A stretch of 64,000 bases of DNA from JAEUIX01 sp046156035. GTDB lineage: Bacteria > Planctomycetota > Phycisphaerae > Phycisphaerales > UBA1924. The stretch is taken from contig JBJXEW010000056.1 of NCBI GenBank assembly GCA_046156035.1, forward strand, positions 186,001-250,000, read 5' to 3'. The position numbers were made by a program, and so were the translations under genes. Below the pieces are notes generated by a model, which saw only the letters and a list, made by a program, of their open reading frames with translations, was not told the origin of the DNA and made no database searches. Positions within the stretch are counted from its first letter, which is position 1, and each line of letters begins with the position of its first letter. Below, piece by piece: positions 10,615 to 18,561 of the stretch.

Positions 10615-11409
10615 ATGAACGCCACCGCCAAAGCCGGTCTCCTCCTCGTGATCGTCTCCGGCGTGGTCTTTGTTGCCAGCGTGTGGGTCATGGCGCAGCG
10701 CGTCTCGGGCCACAACCTCGCTGAGCCGCCCTCCACGTACCTCTTCACGCCCGTGTGGACGCGGGCCTTCACCGCGTTCGGCAAGCCCGTGACTCTGACG
10801 GACGACACCGACGCAGACGGCAACCACGTCCTCCGCGTGAAGTTCGGCGACAGCGAACGGCTCGTGCGTGTCCACCGCCCCCCCGCGGTTGGTCGCCCGG
10901 AACTTGATGCGTATCAGGAATGGCTCTCGCTCCTGGCCTTTGCGCCCATGACCGAAGGCCGCGTGGTGGTGGTTCCCGGCGAGCCCGATGCCCGCCTGGT
11001 CATCGTCTGGCGCATCGCCGCGCCGGGGCAGGACGATGCGATGGGCGGCCTCAAAGACCGCAACCGCTGGACCTTCGGCCTCGTCGAGTTTCAGCCAGAC
11101 GGCACCCTCTCCGAGCGACTCGTGCAGTTCCCCGACAAGCGGGGCACCGGCAAACTCCGCTTCATCTCCGACGAAATCTCCGCCCGTGTGGAGCCCATCG
11201 CTCAGCGCAGTTGGGAATGGCAGGCCGCACTCTTCGTGATCCCCAAACTCCACATCTCCAACTATCGCTACAACTCCGATGCGGTGGAGTCCATGGGGTG
11301 GACGCTGCCCGGTGCGGGGCTCTCGATGCTCGGTGCGCTCATCGGCCTCATGGTCTGGGGCGTGGGCAGCGTGCCGCGGGTCGGCCCGCGTCCCCTGTCT
11401 GATGCCTGA
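10615..11409 (+). CDS. Membrane protein of unknown function at the end of the cox operon
   Basis: A 264-aa protein with one N-terminal helix (about residues 6-27), a large extracytoplasmic soluble domain with many beta-type alternations, and a C-terminal helix (about 227-250). No family was recognised. It follows coxD by 27 bases in the same direction and is the last gene before a convergent gene, so a role in oxidase assembly or stability is possible. That is inferred from position only. Confidence 0.72.
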   Translation: MNATAKAGLLLVIVSGVVFVASVWVMAQRVSGHNLAEPPSTYLFTPVWTRAFTAFGKPVTLTDDTDADGNHVLRVKFGDSERLVRVHRPPAVGRPELDAYQEWLSLLAFAPMTEGRVVVVPGEPDARLVIVWRIAAPGQDDAMGGLKDRNRWTFGLVEFQPDGTLSERLVQFPDKRGTGKLRFISDEISARVEPIAQRSWEWQAALFVIPKLHISNYRYNSDAVESMGWTLPGAGLSMLGALIGLMVWGVGSVPRVGPRPLSDA

Positions 11410-11424
11410 AGCCTGACGCCTACT
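11404..11424 (+). repeat. Heptamer array (3 units), gcctgaa type
   Basis: GCCTGAA, GCCTGAC and GCCTACT span the convergent stop codons of the gene at 10615 and the OmpA lipoprotein, so both 3' ends lie inside the repeat. Confidence 0.6.
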
Positions 11425-12283
11425 TCATCAGGTCGGGGTTGTTCGCTGGCTGGGAAGGCGCGGGCCGCATCGCGGGTGCTGCGCTGGCCGCCGCTGAATC
11501 GCCCGCCGTCGTCTTCACCAGGTACACCTCAACACGCCGGTTCTGCGGCGTGTTGCCCGTCCCGCTGTTGGACACGGCCGGGCGGCTCTCGCCAAAGCCC
11601 GCGAACATGACGCGGTTCTTGGCCACGCCCGCGTTCACCAGCGCGCTGTGCACGCTGATGGCCCGGAAGGCCGAGAGTTCCTCGTTGTTCACGAAGCGCC
11701 GGCCCGTGCGGCTCGACACACGCTGCGAGTCCGTGTGGCCCACCACCTGCACGTCGTACTGCGCGGCGGAGGGGAGTTGCACGAGAATCCGGCCCAGTTC
11801 CGCCACCGTCTGGCGGCCTTGGTCGGCCAGTTCAAACGAGCCCGAGGCGAACGTCACGTCGCTCGTGAACCGCAGCATGCCGCGGGCCGAGTCGAACGTC
11901 AGCACGTTGGGATACTTGCTCGCCAGTTCCTGCAGGGCCGCGTCCGTCGCCGCGTCCAGCGGGCCGAACGTCACGCCGCCCAGCCGTCCATCCAGCGCGG
12001 CCATGCGGTCGTTCGCCGCCGCAAGCGCGGCACGCAACTCCGCGTTCTGCCGCTGAATATCACTCATCGTCCGACCGGACATGTCGTTGCGACCCGTGAG
12101 CGCATCGGCCGTCGCCTGGCTCTGGCGGTACTGCTCTTCCAGTTCGCTGTTGCGGGCCTTGAGCGCCCGGTTCGCCTCCATCAACTGGTCGTAACTCTGC
12201 TGCTGCACGCACCCCCCGAGCCCAAGGCCCAGACCTGCCAGCGTGAAGAGAACGAGCGAACGGGTGACAATGCTGCGGTTCAT
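11420..12283 (-). CDS. OmpA-family lipoprotein (Pal-like)
   Basis: A 287-aa protein. The signal peptide ends in a LGGC lipobox, so it is probably lipid-anchored. A helical coiled-coil stretch follows (about residues 30-95, rich in Glu, Arg, Gln and Ala). The C-terminal OmpA domain carries VVGHTDSQ and the NRRVEVYLV end typical of the peptidoglycan-binding fold. It would link the outer membrane to the wall. The ATG at 12283 directly precedes the signal. It is divergent from the amidohydrolase and convergent with the cox operon end. Confidence 0.88.
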   Translation of the reverse strand: MNRSIVTRSLVLFTLAGLGLGLGGCVQQQSYDQLMEANRALKARNSELEEQYRQSQATADALTGRNDMSGRTMSDIQRQNAELRAALAAANDRMAALDGRLGGVTFGPLDAATDAALQELASKYPNVLTFDSARGMLRFTSDVTFASGSFELADQGRQTVAELGRILVQLPSAAQYDVQVVGHTDSQRVSSRTGRRFVNNEELSAFRAISVHSALVNAGVAKNRVMFAGFGESRPAVSNSGTGNTPQNRRVEVYLVKTTAGDSAAASAAPAMRPAPSQPANNPDLMK

Positions 12284-12419
12284 GGGTCGGTGCTCCGGAC
12301 GGCGGTCGGTGTGGTACAGTCGAAACGGGCGGTTCTGCTGGGCCGCGAGCGAGACGCCCACGATTGCACGTCGCGCATCGTGCCCGGGCCCAAACCCGCC
12401 GCGCAAGCAAGGATATCGG

Positions 12420-13955
12420 GTGTCGCCAGACGCTTCCAACAAAACCCGCCTGCTCAGGATAGACGCGGCTGGCGTTGCCGATGCACGGGGTCACCTCGGC
12501 GGCGCGGGGGCCGGAGCCGCGGGGGCCGGTGTTGCCAGGGGTGTCTCAGTTCTGGTTCGGGTGGCCGGGTGGGGGGCTGCTGGGGGCAACGGGCTCCCGG
12601 AGTCGGCCGCGAGCCCGTGGACAGCCCGCCTACTGGCCGTCGGCCCCGCAGCCTGGGTGGCGGCCCTGCCCGAGTGTGTGGGGGCGGAGGTGGTTGCCTG
12701 CCCCAACGCCGTGCTCATCCCCGGCCTCGTGAACGCCCACGCACACCTCGACCTCACGCACATCGGCCCCCGGGCGCTTGCACGCCCGGCGGGCGGCACG
12801 GGTGGGTTTCGCACGTGGATCGACATGATCCGGGCTGAGCGTCGGAGCGATGACGAGGGGATCGCCGCCTCCGTCCGTGCGGGCGTCGCCCTTCTCCGCC
12901 GCGGCGGCACGGTCGCCGTCGGCGATATCGCCGGTGCCGTTCGTGGCCGCGCCAGCCTCGCGGCCTTCCTCGCCCTGCGTGCCACCGGCATGGCGGGCGT
13001 GTCCTTCATCGAGTTCTTCGCCTTGGGCGCAGGTGCCGACGCGGCGATCGAGGCCGCCCGCGCGGCGGTTGATGAGGGGATTGCGCTGCCTTGCTCCCCC
13101 TCCCAGAGGGAGGGGGTGGGGGGTGGGCGTGGCTTTGGGTCGGATGGACACGGTGCCCGTCTCCGCATCGGCCTCTCGCCCCACGCCACCTACAGCGCTG
13201 GCACCGCGGCCTACCGCTTCGCGGCAGACCTCGCCGCGCACGGCATCCCTGCCTGCTCGCACGTGGCCGAGAGCCCGGAGGAGCGCGAACTGGTCCTGCA
13301 CCAGCGCGGGCCGCTCCGCGAGTTGCTCGAGGCCGTTGGTGTGTGGAACGACGCGGCCGCGGCTGAGTTTGCCGCGGGTGGCGGTGCCCGCTCCCCCGTG
13401 CACCAGGTGGGGCGGACATCTTGTCCGCCTTCTTCTTCCCTCCCTGTGGGAGCGGCGGGGGGAGGGCGCTTCCCTCTCACGCTCATCCACGTCAACGACT
13501 GCTCCGATGCCGACCTGGTCGACCTCGTCTCCGCCCGCGCGAGCGTCGTCTACTGCCCGCGTGCCTCGGCCTACTTCGGCGCCGAACACCACTTCGGCCC
13601 GCACCGCTACCGCGAGATGCTCGCCGCGGGTATGAACGTGGCCCTTGGAACCGACTCCATCGTGAACCTCCCACCCGGCTCGGACGACCCGCACACCGGC
13701 CGCATCGGCGTCCTCGACGAGATGCGTTTCCTCCACCAGCGAGACGGCACAGATGCCCGCACGCTGCTGGCGATGGGCACGACCAACGCCGCGCGTGTGC
13801 TGGGCCTGTCGCCGGAGCCATTCACGCTCCTGAGCGAACCCGCCAACACCCACTGGCGCGGCGACCGACCCCTCGCCGGTCTCCTCGCCGTCGATTCCCC
13901 CTCATCCCCTCATGCCTGGCTTGCTTCAAACGCCCCGCCGCGGGTGCTCGTCTGA
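12420..13955 (+). CDS. Amidohydrolase (cytosine/guanine-deaminase-like) with repeat-derived insertions
   Basis: A 511-aa metal-dependent hydrolase of the SsnA/aminofutalosine-deaminase-like group; the substrate is unknown. Metal-site motifs are visible: PGLVNAHAHLDL, LSPHATYS, SHVAES and the GTDS near the end. The region VVYCPRASAYFG...HRYREML is family-typical. I chose the GTG at 12420 because AAGGA lies six bases upstream. Two blocks do not fit the family: residues coded by about 13092-13150 and about 13400-13470. Both are coded by GC palindromes of the kind seen in spacers. Confidence 0.83.
   Translation: MSPDASNKTRLLRIDAAGVADARGHLGGAGAGAAGAGVARGVSVLVRVAGWGAAGGNGLPESAASPWTARLLAVGPAAWVAALPECVGAEVVACPNAVLIPGLVNAHAHLDLTHIGPRALARPAGGTGGFRTWIDMIRAERRSDDEGIAASVRAGVALLRRGGTVAVGDIAGAVRGRASLAAFLALRATGMAGVSFIEFFALGAGADAAIEAARAAVDEGIALPCSPSQREGVGGGRGFGSDGHGARLRIGLSPHATYSAGTAAYRFAADLAAHGIPACSHVAESPEERELVLHQRGPLRELLEAVGVWNDAAAAEFAAGGGARSPVHQVGRTSCPPSSSLPVGAAGGGRFPLTLIHVNDCSDADLVDLVSARASVVYCPRASAYFGAEHHFGPHRYREMLAAGMNVALGTDSIVNLPPGSDDPHTGRIGVLDEMRFLHQRDGTDARTLLAMGTTNAARVLGLSPEPFTLLSEPANTHWRGDRPLAGLLAVDSPSSPHAWLASNAPPRVLV
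13096..13116. repeat. C/G palindrome inside a coding region
   Basis: Perfect 9-bp arms (CCCCCTCCC / GGGAGGGGG) around AGA, followed by a G-rich stretch. A similar palindrome sits in a spacer at 33371-33396. Here it is translated as part of the amidohydrolase. Confidence 0.8.
13411..13429. repeat. GGCGGACA palindrome inside a coding region
   Basis: Perfect 8-bp arms (GGCGGACA / TGTCCGCC) around TCT, preceded by GGTGG. It is the same element type as the spacer palindrome at 4122-4140 and encodes part of a VGRTSCPP stretch in the amidohydrolase. Confidence 0.85.
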
Positions 13956-14013
13956 CTTCGTCTTCTCCGTAGCATCACCGCTCGCCATCCCCGCCCTCCA
14001 CCACGAGCAACCG

Positions 14014-14592
14014 ATGCCCACTCCCACTCCGCCAACCCCGCCCCTGTGGACCTTGCGTCGCTTGCACGCGCTCGATGAGGCCCACATCCAAGCCCTCGCC
14101 GATCTCCTGATCGACTGTGTCGAGGGCGGCGCATCCATCAGTTTCATGCTCCCCTTCACGCGCGAGCGTTCCATCGCCTTCTGGCGCACTGTGGCCGCGG
14201 GCGTGGCCGCGGGCCAGCGTGCCCTGCTCATCGCCGAAGACTCGCGCGGCACATGCGGCACCGTCCAACTCATCCTCGACCAACCCGAGAATCAGCCGCA
14301 CCGGGCCGATCTCGCCAAGATGCTCGTCCACAGCCGCGCACGCCGCCAGGGCCTGGGCGAAGCGCTCATGCGTGCCGCCGAAGCCATGGCCCGCGACTGC
14401 GGCAAGACGCTGCTGGTGCTGGATGCTGTGACCAACGGCGACGCCGCGCGGCTGTACGAACGCCTCGGCTGGGTGCGCGTGGGCGACATTCCCAACTATG
14501 CTCTGTACCCTCAGGGCGGGCTGTGCAGCACGACGTACTACTACCGCGACATCGAGTCAGCGGCCCTGCGACACAGCCCGCACCGTGGGTGA
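14014..14592 (+). CDS. GNAT family N-acetyltransferase
   Basis: A 192-aa acetyl-CoA-dependent N-acetyltransferase fold. The acetyl-CoA loop is recognisable as ...RARRQGLGEALM (about residues 109-120), followed by the typical L-Y-E-R-L-G-W strand-helix end (about 148-154). The substrate is unknown. The ATG at 14014 gives a compact protein. It lies 58 bases downstream of the amidohydrolase in the same direction, so co-transcription is possible. Confidence 0.85.
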   Translation: MPTPTPPTPPLWTLRRLHALDEAHIQALADLLIDCVEGGASISFMLPFTRERSIAFWRTVAAGVAAGQRALLIAEDSRGTCGTVQLILDQPENQPHRADLAKMLVHSRARRQGLGEALMRAAEAMARDCGKTLLVLDAVTNGDAARLYERLGWVRVGDIPNYALYPQGGLCSTTYYYRDIESAALRHSPHRG

Positions 14593-14610
14593 GTGGGGGC
14601 GAGAATTTTG

Positions 14611-14638
14611 TTGCAAATTGCCCCGGATCGGGCACACT
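14611..14638 (+). promoter_or_regulatory. Candidate promoter for the gene at 14704
   Basis: TTGCAA (14611-14616), 16 bases, then CACACT (14633-14638). This is a modest sigma-70-like pair in the only spacer before the secreted protein gene. Confidence 0.35.
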
Positions 14639-14703
14639 GGTGATGTGCCCGCCGTACCCCTGCCGCCCGGGCGGGATCAACACACTGGCCTGGAGACCGA
14701 TCG

Positions 14704-16002
14704 ATGTTGACTAAAGCCCTTCCTGTGCGAGCGATTGGAACGCGGAGTCGTGCCCGCCTGGCCCACTGGTTGGGCGTGCTGGTGGTAGGTACGGCCGGCG
14801 CTGGCGCTCGCGCGCAACTGATCAAGAACCTCGAGTTCAACACCCCCGGGGCGCTGCCCAGCCACGACCCCGACTTCCGTTACTTTGCCGCGGCCGGCAC
14901 GGCCGAGAACAGCGTCTTCAGCGTGGCGGATGGCCTGCTGCGCCAGCGGTTGGTGGGCCGACACGACAACTGCGCATACGACTACGGGTTCGGGCAGGCG
15001 GTCTCGCAGGGTAACCTCGACCCGTCGCGGCCGCTGGTGATGGAGGCCCGGGTGAAGATTCTTCAACTCTCGTGCCCCACGATCCCGGGCACGTTCTTCC
15101 AGGCGCTCAACGGCGCAACCCGCTACCTCGTCGGCTTCCGTCAGGACGGGATCTCGATCAACCGGGGGTCCGGCCCCCCCGAGTTCATCGCGTGCGACGT
15201 CTCGCAGTTTCACACCTACCGCATCGAGTCGCCCGCCTGCAACGCCGAGTATCGGCTGTACATCGACGGCGTGCTGCAACGCGTCGTGGATCCGGTGCTC
15301 ACCACGGCCAACGGCTTCAATCTCGTTGCAGGCGAGTTCGACTCCGACTGCGAGGGGGATGCCGATTGGGATTACCTGCGCGTGACCCAGGCCGAGGTGG
15401 TGCCCGCGGTCGCGTTTCTGGCTTCGCCGCAATCGCTCACACTCTGCCCCGGCGAGGCGGCCGCGTTCTGCGCCGCGCCCGGCGGCCTCGGCGCGTTCAC
15501 CTACCAATGGCAGATCGCCTCCCCGGGGGAGCCGCTGGTATGGGCGGACCTGAGCGATGGCAACCTGGTGCTTGCACCGGGCCGCGAGCGTGTCGTGACG
15601 GGTGCAACGAGTCCGATGGTGCAGTTCGGCTTCGGTGGCGCGGACGACGCACAGGACGCGACGGTTCGCCTTGTGCGTTGCGTGGTGTCGGCCTTTTGCG
15701 GGAGCAGCCCGAGCGGAGTCGCCACCTTCACCATCGACACATGCGCGCCCTCCTGTCGCCTGGATTACAACCTCGACACGGTGGTAAATCCCGATGACCT
15801 GGGCGACTTCATCACCGATTACTACACCGCTCCCCCCGTCCCCGGCCCGGGCGGGTTCGCGATTCCGTGCCCGGGCAATGAGGTGCCCTACGACGCGGGG
15901 TACAAGGCCGCCTACACGCCCGACGGCGCGGGCCAGTGCATCCCGCCCTTCCCCGACAACCTCGGCGACTTCATCACCGACTACTACGGCGTCGGGTGCT
16001 GA
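14704..16002 (+). CDS. Secreted protein with lectin-like domain and dockerin-like tail
   Basis: A 432-aa protein. A signal peptide ends near residue 39 (GAGARAQ). A jelly-roll, concanavalin-type region follows (about 40-230), then an Ig-like segment (about 235-345). The C-terminus holds a duplicated motif, DDLGDFITDYY and DNLGDFITDYY, about 57 residues apart inside a Cys-rich segment. This resembles the dockerin-type repeats that end many planctomycete secreted proteins. The function is unknown; glycan binding outside the cell is an inference. Confidence 0.75.
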   Translation: MLTKALPVRAIGTRSRARLAHWLGVLVVGTAGAGARAQLIKNLEFNTPGALPSHDPDFRYFAAAGTAENSVFSVADGLLRQRLVGRHDNCAYDYGFGQAVSQGNLDPSRPLVMEARVKILQLSCPTIPGTFFQALNGATRYLVGFRQDGISINRGSGPPEFIACDVSQFHTYRIESPACNAEYRLYIDGVLQRVVDPVLTTANGFNLVAGEFDSDCEGDADWDYLRVTQAEVVPAVAFLASPQSLTLCPGEAAAFCAAPGGLGAFTYQWQIASPGEPLVWADLSDGNLVLAPGRERVVTGATSPMVQFGFGGADDAQDATVRLVRCVVSAFCGSSPSGVATFTIDTCAPSCRLDYNLDTVVNPDDLGDFITDYYTAPPVPGPGGFAIPCPGNEVPYDAGYKAAYTPDGAGQCIPPFPDNLGDFITDYYGVGC

Positions 16003-16049
16003 GGTCGATGCCGCCATGTTCTTCGCGGCGCAGTCGCGGGGGTCAATAG

Positions 16050-16116
16050 CCGTGGGCCGCGGCGAAGCCGCGCCCACGGGGAGGGCGTGCCCTTGCCCTG
16101 CACCGCGCAGCGGTGC
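16050..16116. repeat. Pair of GC hairpins in spacer
   Basis: A stem CCGTGGG/CCCACGG with an inner CGCGGC-GAA-GCCGCG (16050-16079) is followed by GCACCGC-GCA-GCGGTGC (16100-16116). No T-run follows, so they do not look like simple terminators. The first resembles the outer arm sequences of the long hairpin at 32550. Confidence 0.6.
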
Positions 16117-16149
16117 GGCTGATTCCGCCGTGCCCATGTACGATTCCCC

Positions 16150-16704
16150 ATGCGCATCCGCCCCTTCGAGCACCGCGACATCGCCCCCGCCTGCCGTCTC
16201 ACCAACCACTTCATTGCTCACACCGCCATCCACTTCGGCACCACCCTCCTCTCCGATGCCGACTTCGCGGCCACCTGGCCCAGTGCCGCGCCCGCGCGCG
16301 CTCCCAGCACACCCACACCTGCGCAGCTCACCGCCCTGCCCGCCTCCGCCTGGCAACCCCACTTCCCCTGGCTCACCGCCGAACTCGACGGCACCTTCGC
16401 GGGCTACGCCAAGAGCGGCACGTGGCGGGCGCGAGACGCCTACGCACGCACCAGCGAGGTCACGGTGTACGTCGATCCGGCCTTCCACCGCAAGGGCATC
16501 GGCCGCGCCCTGTACATCGAACTCTTCGCGAGCCTGAAGCGGGCTGGCTTCCACACCGCCATCGGCGGCATCACGCTGCCCAACGCTGGTTCCGTCGCGC
16601 TCCACGAGAGTTTGGGCTTCGTGCATGTGGGCACCTGCCGCGAGGTGGGCAAGAAATTCGACCGCTGGCATGATGTGGGCTTCTGGCAACTCATGCTCAC
16701 CTGA
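16150..16704 (+). CDS. Phosphinothricin-acetyltransferase-like GNAT protein
   Basis: A 184-aa GNAT enzyme of the Pat/YncA type. IRPFEHRDI at the start and TSEVTVYVDPAFHRKGIGRALY (about residues 97-118) are the acetyl-CoA-binding signature of this subgroup, followed by HESLGFVHVGTCREVGKKFDRWHDVGFW. It probably acetylates a small amine such as a methionine derivative. A run of Ala/Pro (about 48-65) is unlike the family. Confidence 0.85.
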   Translation: MRIRPFEHRDIAPACRLTNHFIAHTAIHFGTTLLSDADFAATWPSAAPARAPSTPTPAQLTALPASAWQPHFPWLTAELDGTFAGYAKSGTWRARDAYARTSEVTVYVDPAFHRKGIGRALYIELFASLKRAGFHTAIGGITLPNAGSVALHESLGFVHVGTCREVGKKFDRWHDVGFWQLMLT

Positions 16705-16739
16705 CCGCGTCCTCGGCCCCTTCCACTCGCAAAATCCCC

Positions 16740-16767
16740 TTGCACGCTCGCCCTTTGGTGGTATATT
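16740..16767 (+). promoter_or_regulatory. Strong sigma-70-like promoter
   Basis: TTGCAC (16740-16745), 16-base spacer, TATATT (16762-16767). A start near 16775 would give a leader of about 60 bases for the PEP-CTERM-like gene. It is one of the clearest promoter pairs in the window. Confidence 0.6.
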
Positions 16768-16834
16768 TCCGGGTGCCCCGGCCGCTGGCCCCGGGCCAGC
16801 GTGTGGAGCGAATGGTTTGGAAGGGAGTGGATCA

Positions 16835-17542
16835 ATGCCGCGTTCTTGCAAGCGCCCCGGCGGGCTTCGTTCGGTTGCGTGCCTGCTCGTTGGTGTCGCT
16901 GGCGCTCAGGCGGCCTCCTCCGCGGCCATCGTCCCCCTCCTCAACGACACCGGCATGCCGCTGGCGAATTGGTCTGCCGCGGCGATCAATACCACGGGCG
17001 GGTTCGGCTTCTCCGTGAGCAACCCCGCAGGCGGCGGCAACGGCGGCGCCTACCGCGGCATCACGCACTCCAGCACCGCGGGCTTTGCTCAGGGCACCGT
17101 CATCCACACGCACGCTCTGGGCTGGAATCCATCCACGCAGGGCGCGATCACCACGCTCGACATGCGCGTGGATGTCAACTGCTTCAACGGCGGCACCAGC
17201 GCCGCCGTGGGCTTCGGCCTGGTGGTGGTGCAGGGTGGCAGCGTCTTCTTCGGGCCCACGTTCACGGCTCTCAGCTTCTCCGGCTGGCGGACAGACCTGC
17301 AGGCCACGGGCCTCACGGCCGCGAGTTTCAACAGCGCGATCGCAACCAACCCTGACTTTACCGCCGGCGGCAGCGCCATCGCCTTCGGCTTCTTCAGCAG
17401 CAACGGCACCGCCAGCGGCGTGCCCATCGCCAGCACCAGCGGCGCAGACAACTTCGCGGTCGTGCTGGATGTGGTGCCCGCGCCCGGCGCGGCCGCGCTG
17501 CTGGCCGCCGCGGGCATGGTATCGGTGCGTAGGAGGCGCTGA
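16835..17542 (+). CDS. Secreted protein with PEP-CTERM-like sorting tail
   Basis: A 235-aa exported protein with a signal peptide (about residues 1-28), a Gly/Ala/Thr/Asn-rich beta-type body and a C-terminal VPAPGAAALLAAAGMVSVRRRR-type end. Pro-Ala-Pro-Gly, a helix and an Arg cluster form the layout of PEP-CTERM/exosortase-type sorting signals. Only one Cys is present in the mature part. The function is unknown. A good promoter lies about 70 bases upstream. Confidence 0.75.
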   Translation: MPRSCKRPGGLRSVACLLVGVAGAQAASSAAIVPLLNDTGMPLANWSAAAINTTGGFGFSVSNPAGGGNGGAYRGITHSSTAGFAQGTVIHTHALGWNPSTQGAITTLDMRVDVNCFNGGTSAAVGFGLVVVQGGSVFFGPTFTALSFSGWRTDLQATGLTAASFNSAIATNPDFTAGGSAIAFGFFSSNGTASGVPIASTSGADNFAVVLDVVPAPGAAALLAAAGMVSVRRRR

Positions 17543-17909
17543 TGCGCGTGGCGGCCAATGTCGCCCCGCAACCGACGAGGCTCGCGCCCCACTTTCCGAC
17601 TCTCCCAACAAAACGCCCCCACCGAGCCTTCGCCCGGTGGGGGCCTGAGTAAGTCAGCGAGAGAGTGCCCCGCGGCCGTCGCGGCGAACCCCATCCCTTC
17701 AGCGGTTGCTCGTTCGGTCGCGTCCCTGCGCCAATCGACACCTCTGGTCTGGAGTGGCCTTGGAGCATGAGTCCTTTCGGTGCTCCCTCGCCTGAAAACC
17801 TGCCGACCCGGCCCGCCGCGTTGCAACACGGCGTGCCGGATCGTGAACTGTGAACTTGTCAATCCGCTGGCCGCGCCGTTTCCGGCGCGCCGTGGTTCGT
17901 GTCAATGTC
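17543..17909 (-). ncRNA. Spacer with possible structured RNA downstream of mraZ
   Basis: This 367-base gap has no convincing gene. Read on the minus strand it contains TTGACA (17862-17857, without a matching -10), then a stem GGAGCA...TGCTCC (about 17785-17760), other short stems, and it ends in a strong hairpin plus T-run at 17644-17605. Size and ending would suit a small RNA of about 200-240 bases, or the mraZ 3' end. No known RNA family was recognised. Confidence 0.3.
17605..17644 (-). terminator. Rho-independent terminator, minus strand
   Basis: Perfect 10-bp stem GCCCCCACCG/CGGTGGGGGC with a 10-base loop, followed on the minus strand by GTTTTGTTGG. It is the only terminator-like signal downstream of mraZ. 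Confidence 0.65.
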
Positions 17910-18428
17910 TCAGCCGCCCGCGTGGCCGTTCATCGGTGGCCGCGTGAAGGGTGCCGGGCCGGTAGAAGGGGTAGAGGATGTGGGGCGAGACTTCGCCAAC
18001 TCGTCGGCCCGCTCTTGCAGCCGCTTGAACACTTCACGCTGGTCGGCCTCCCATGTGGCCTTGTTTCGAACTTCGAGCCTGTCCATCGCGCCCACCACCA
18101 CCACCTCTGTGCCCAAGCCGGTCAGTTCCAGGTGTTTTTTCAGCAACGTCACGCGGCCGGCCGCGTCCATCTCGAGCCGCTCGGCGAAACCGAAGTAGCC
18201 GGCCTGCAGTTCGGCCGTGTTCGCATCGGGCATGAGCGTGGAACCCATGCTGCGCGCGAGTTGGGTGAACTGAGCCTCGGTGTAGAGCCGCAAGAGACCG
18301 GTGGGCCACGGGATGCAGAACCAGGCGTTCCCATCCCGAACAGAATCCCACTGATTTCTGTACTTGGCAGGGATAGCGAGCCGAAGTTTGGAGTCGATCG
18401 AGTGCTGGCTGTAGCCTGTAAAGAGCAC
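17910..18428 (-). CDS. mraZ: Transcriptional regulator MraZ
   Basis: A 172-aa protein with two AbrB-like swapped-hairpin repeats: YSQHSIDSKLRLAIPAKYR at the start, and FGFAERLEMDAAGRVTLLKKHL about 75 residues later. It binds GTGGG-type repeats before its own gene. I chose GTG at 18428 because GGAG lies nine bases upstream and the family begins here; an in-frame TTG at 18443 adds five residues. The usual partner rsmH is not downstream, so the gene stands alone. The C-terminal 30 residues are a Ser/Thr/Pro tail. Confidence 0.9.
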   Translation of the reverse strand: MLFTGYSQHSIDSKLRLAIPAKYRNQWDSVRDGNAWFCIPWPTGLLRLYTEAQFTQLARSMGSTLMPDANTAELQAGYFGFAERLEMDAAGRVTLLKKHLELTGLGTEVVVVGAMDRLEVRNKATWEADQREVFKRLQERADELAKSRPTSSTPSTGPAPFTRPPMNGHAGG

Positions 18429-18457
18429 TTGAACGGGCTCCAATGGGAAGTCACGGG

Positions 18458-18486
18458 ATTATGCCCCACTTTGCCCCACGATGCAA
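18458..18486 (-). promoter_or_regulatory. mraZ promoter overlapped by two MraZ boxes
   Basis: On the minus strand TTGCAT (18486-18481), exactly 17 bases, then CATAAT (18463-18458). The spacer holds two direct repeats GTGGGGCAAA and GTGGGGCATA with 10-base period (18479-18460). MraZ is known to bind tandem TGGG/GTGGGG repeats with this spacing and to repress its own operon, so the site is a textbook autoregulatory operator. Confidence 0.8.
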
Positions 18487-18561
18487 GCGCACTGCTTGAG
18501 TTTTTCCATTTGTGGAAAACTTGGGGAAAGTTTCCCCGGCGCTCGGCTTCTATTCGCCTCA

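Noticed and set aside
14677..16851. Very long minus-strand open frame (about 724 codons), with similar antisense frames at 5152-6762 and 21940-24072
   Set aside because: They lie opposite well-supported genes, have Arg/Gly/His-rich composition typical of high-GC shadow frames, and show no family motifs.
17701..17820. Known riboswitch, RNase P, tmRNA or SRP RNA in the mraZ spacer
   Set aside because: None of the conserved core sequences of these RNAs is present on either strand.
18441..18443. TTG at 18443 as mraZ start
   Set aside because: It lies at the GGAG ribosome site itself; GTG 18428 has correct spacing and matches the family N-terminus.
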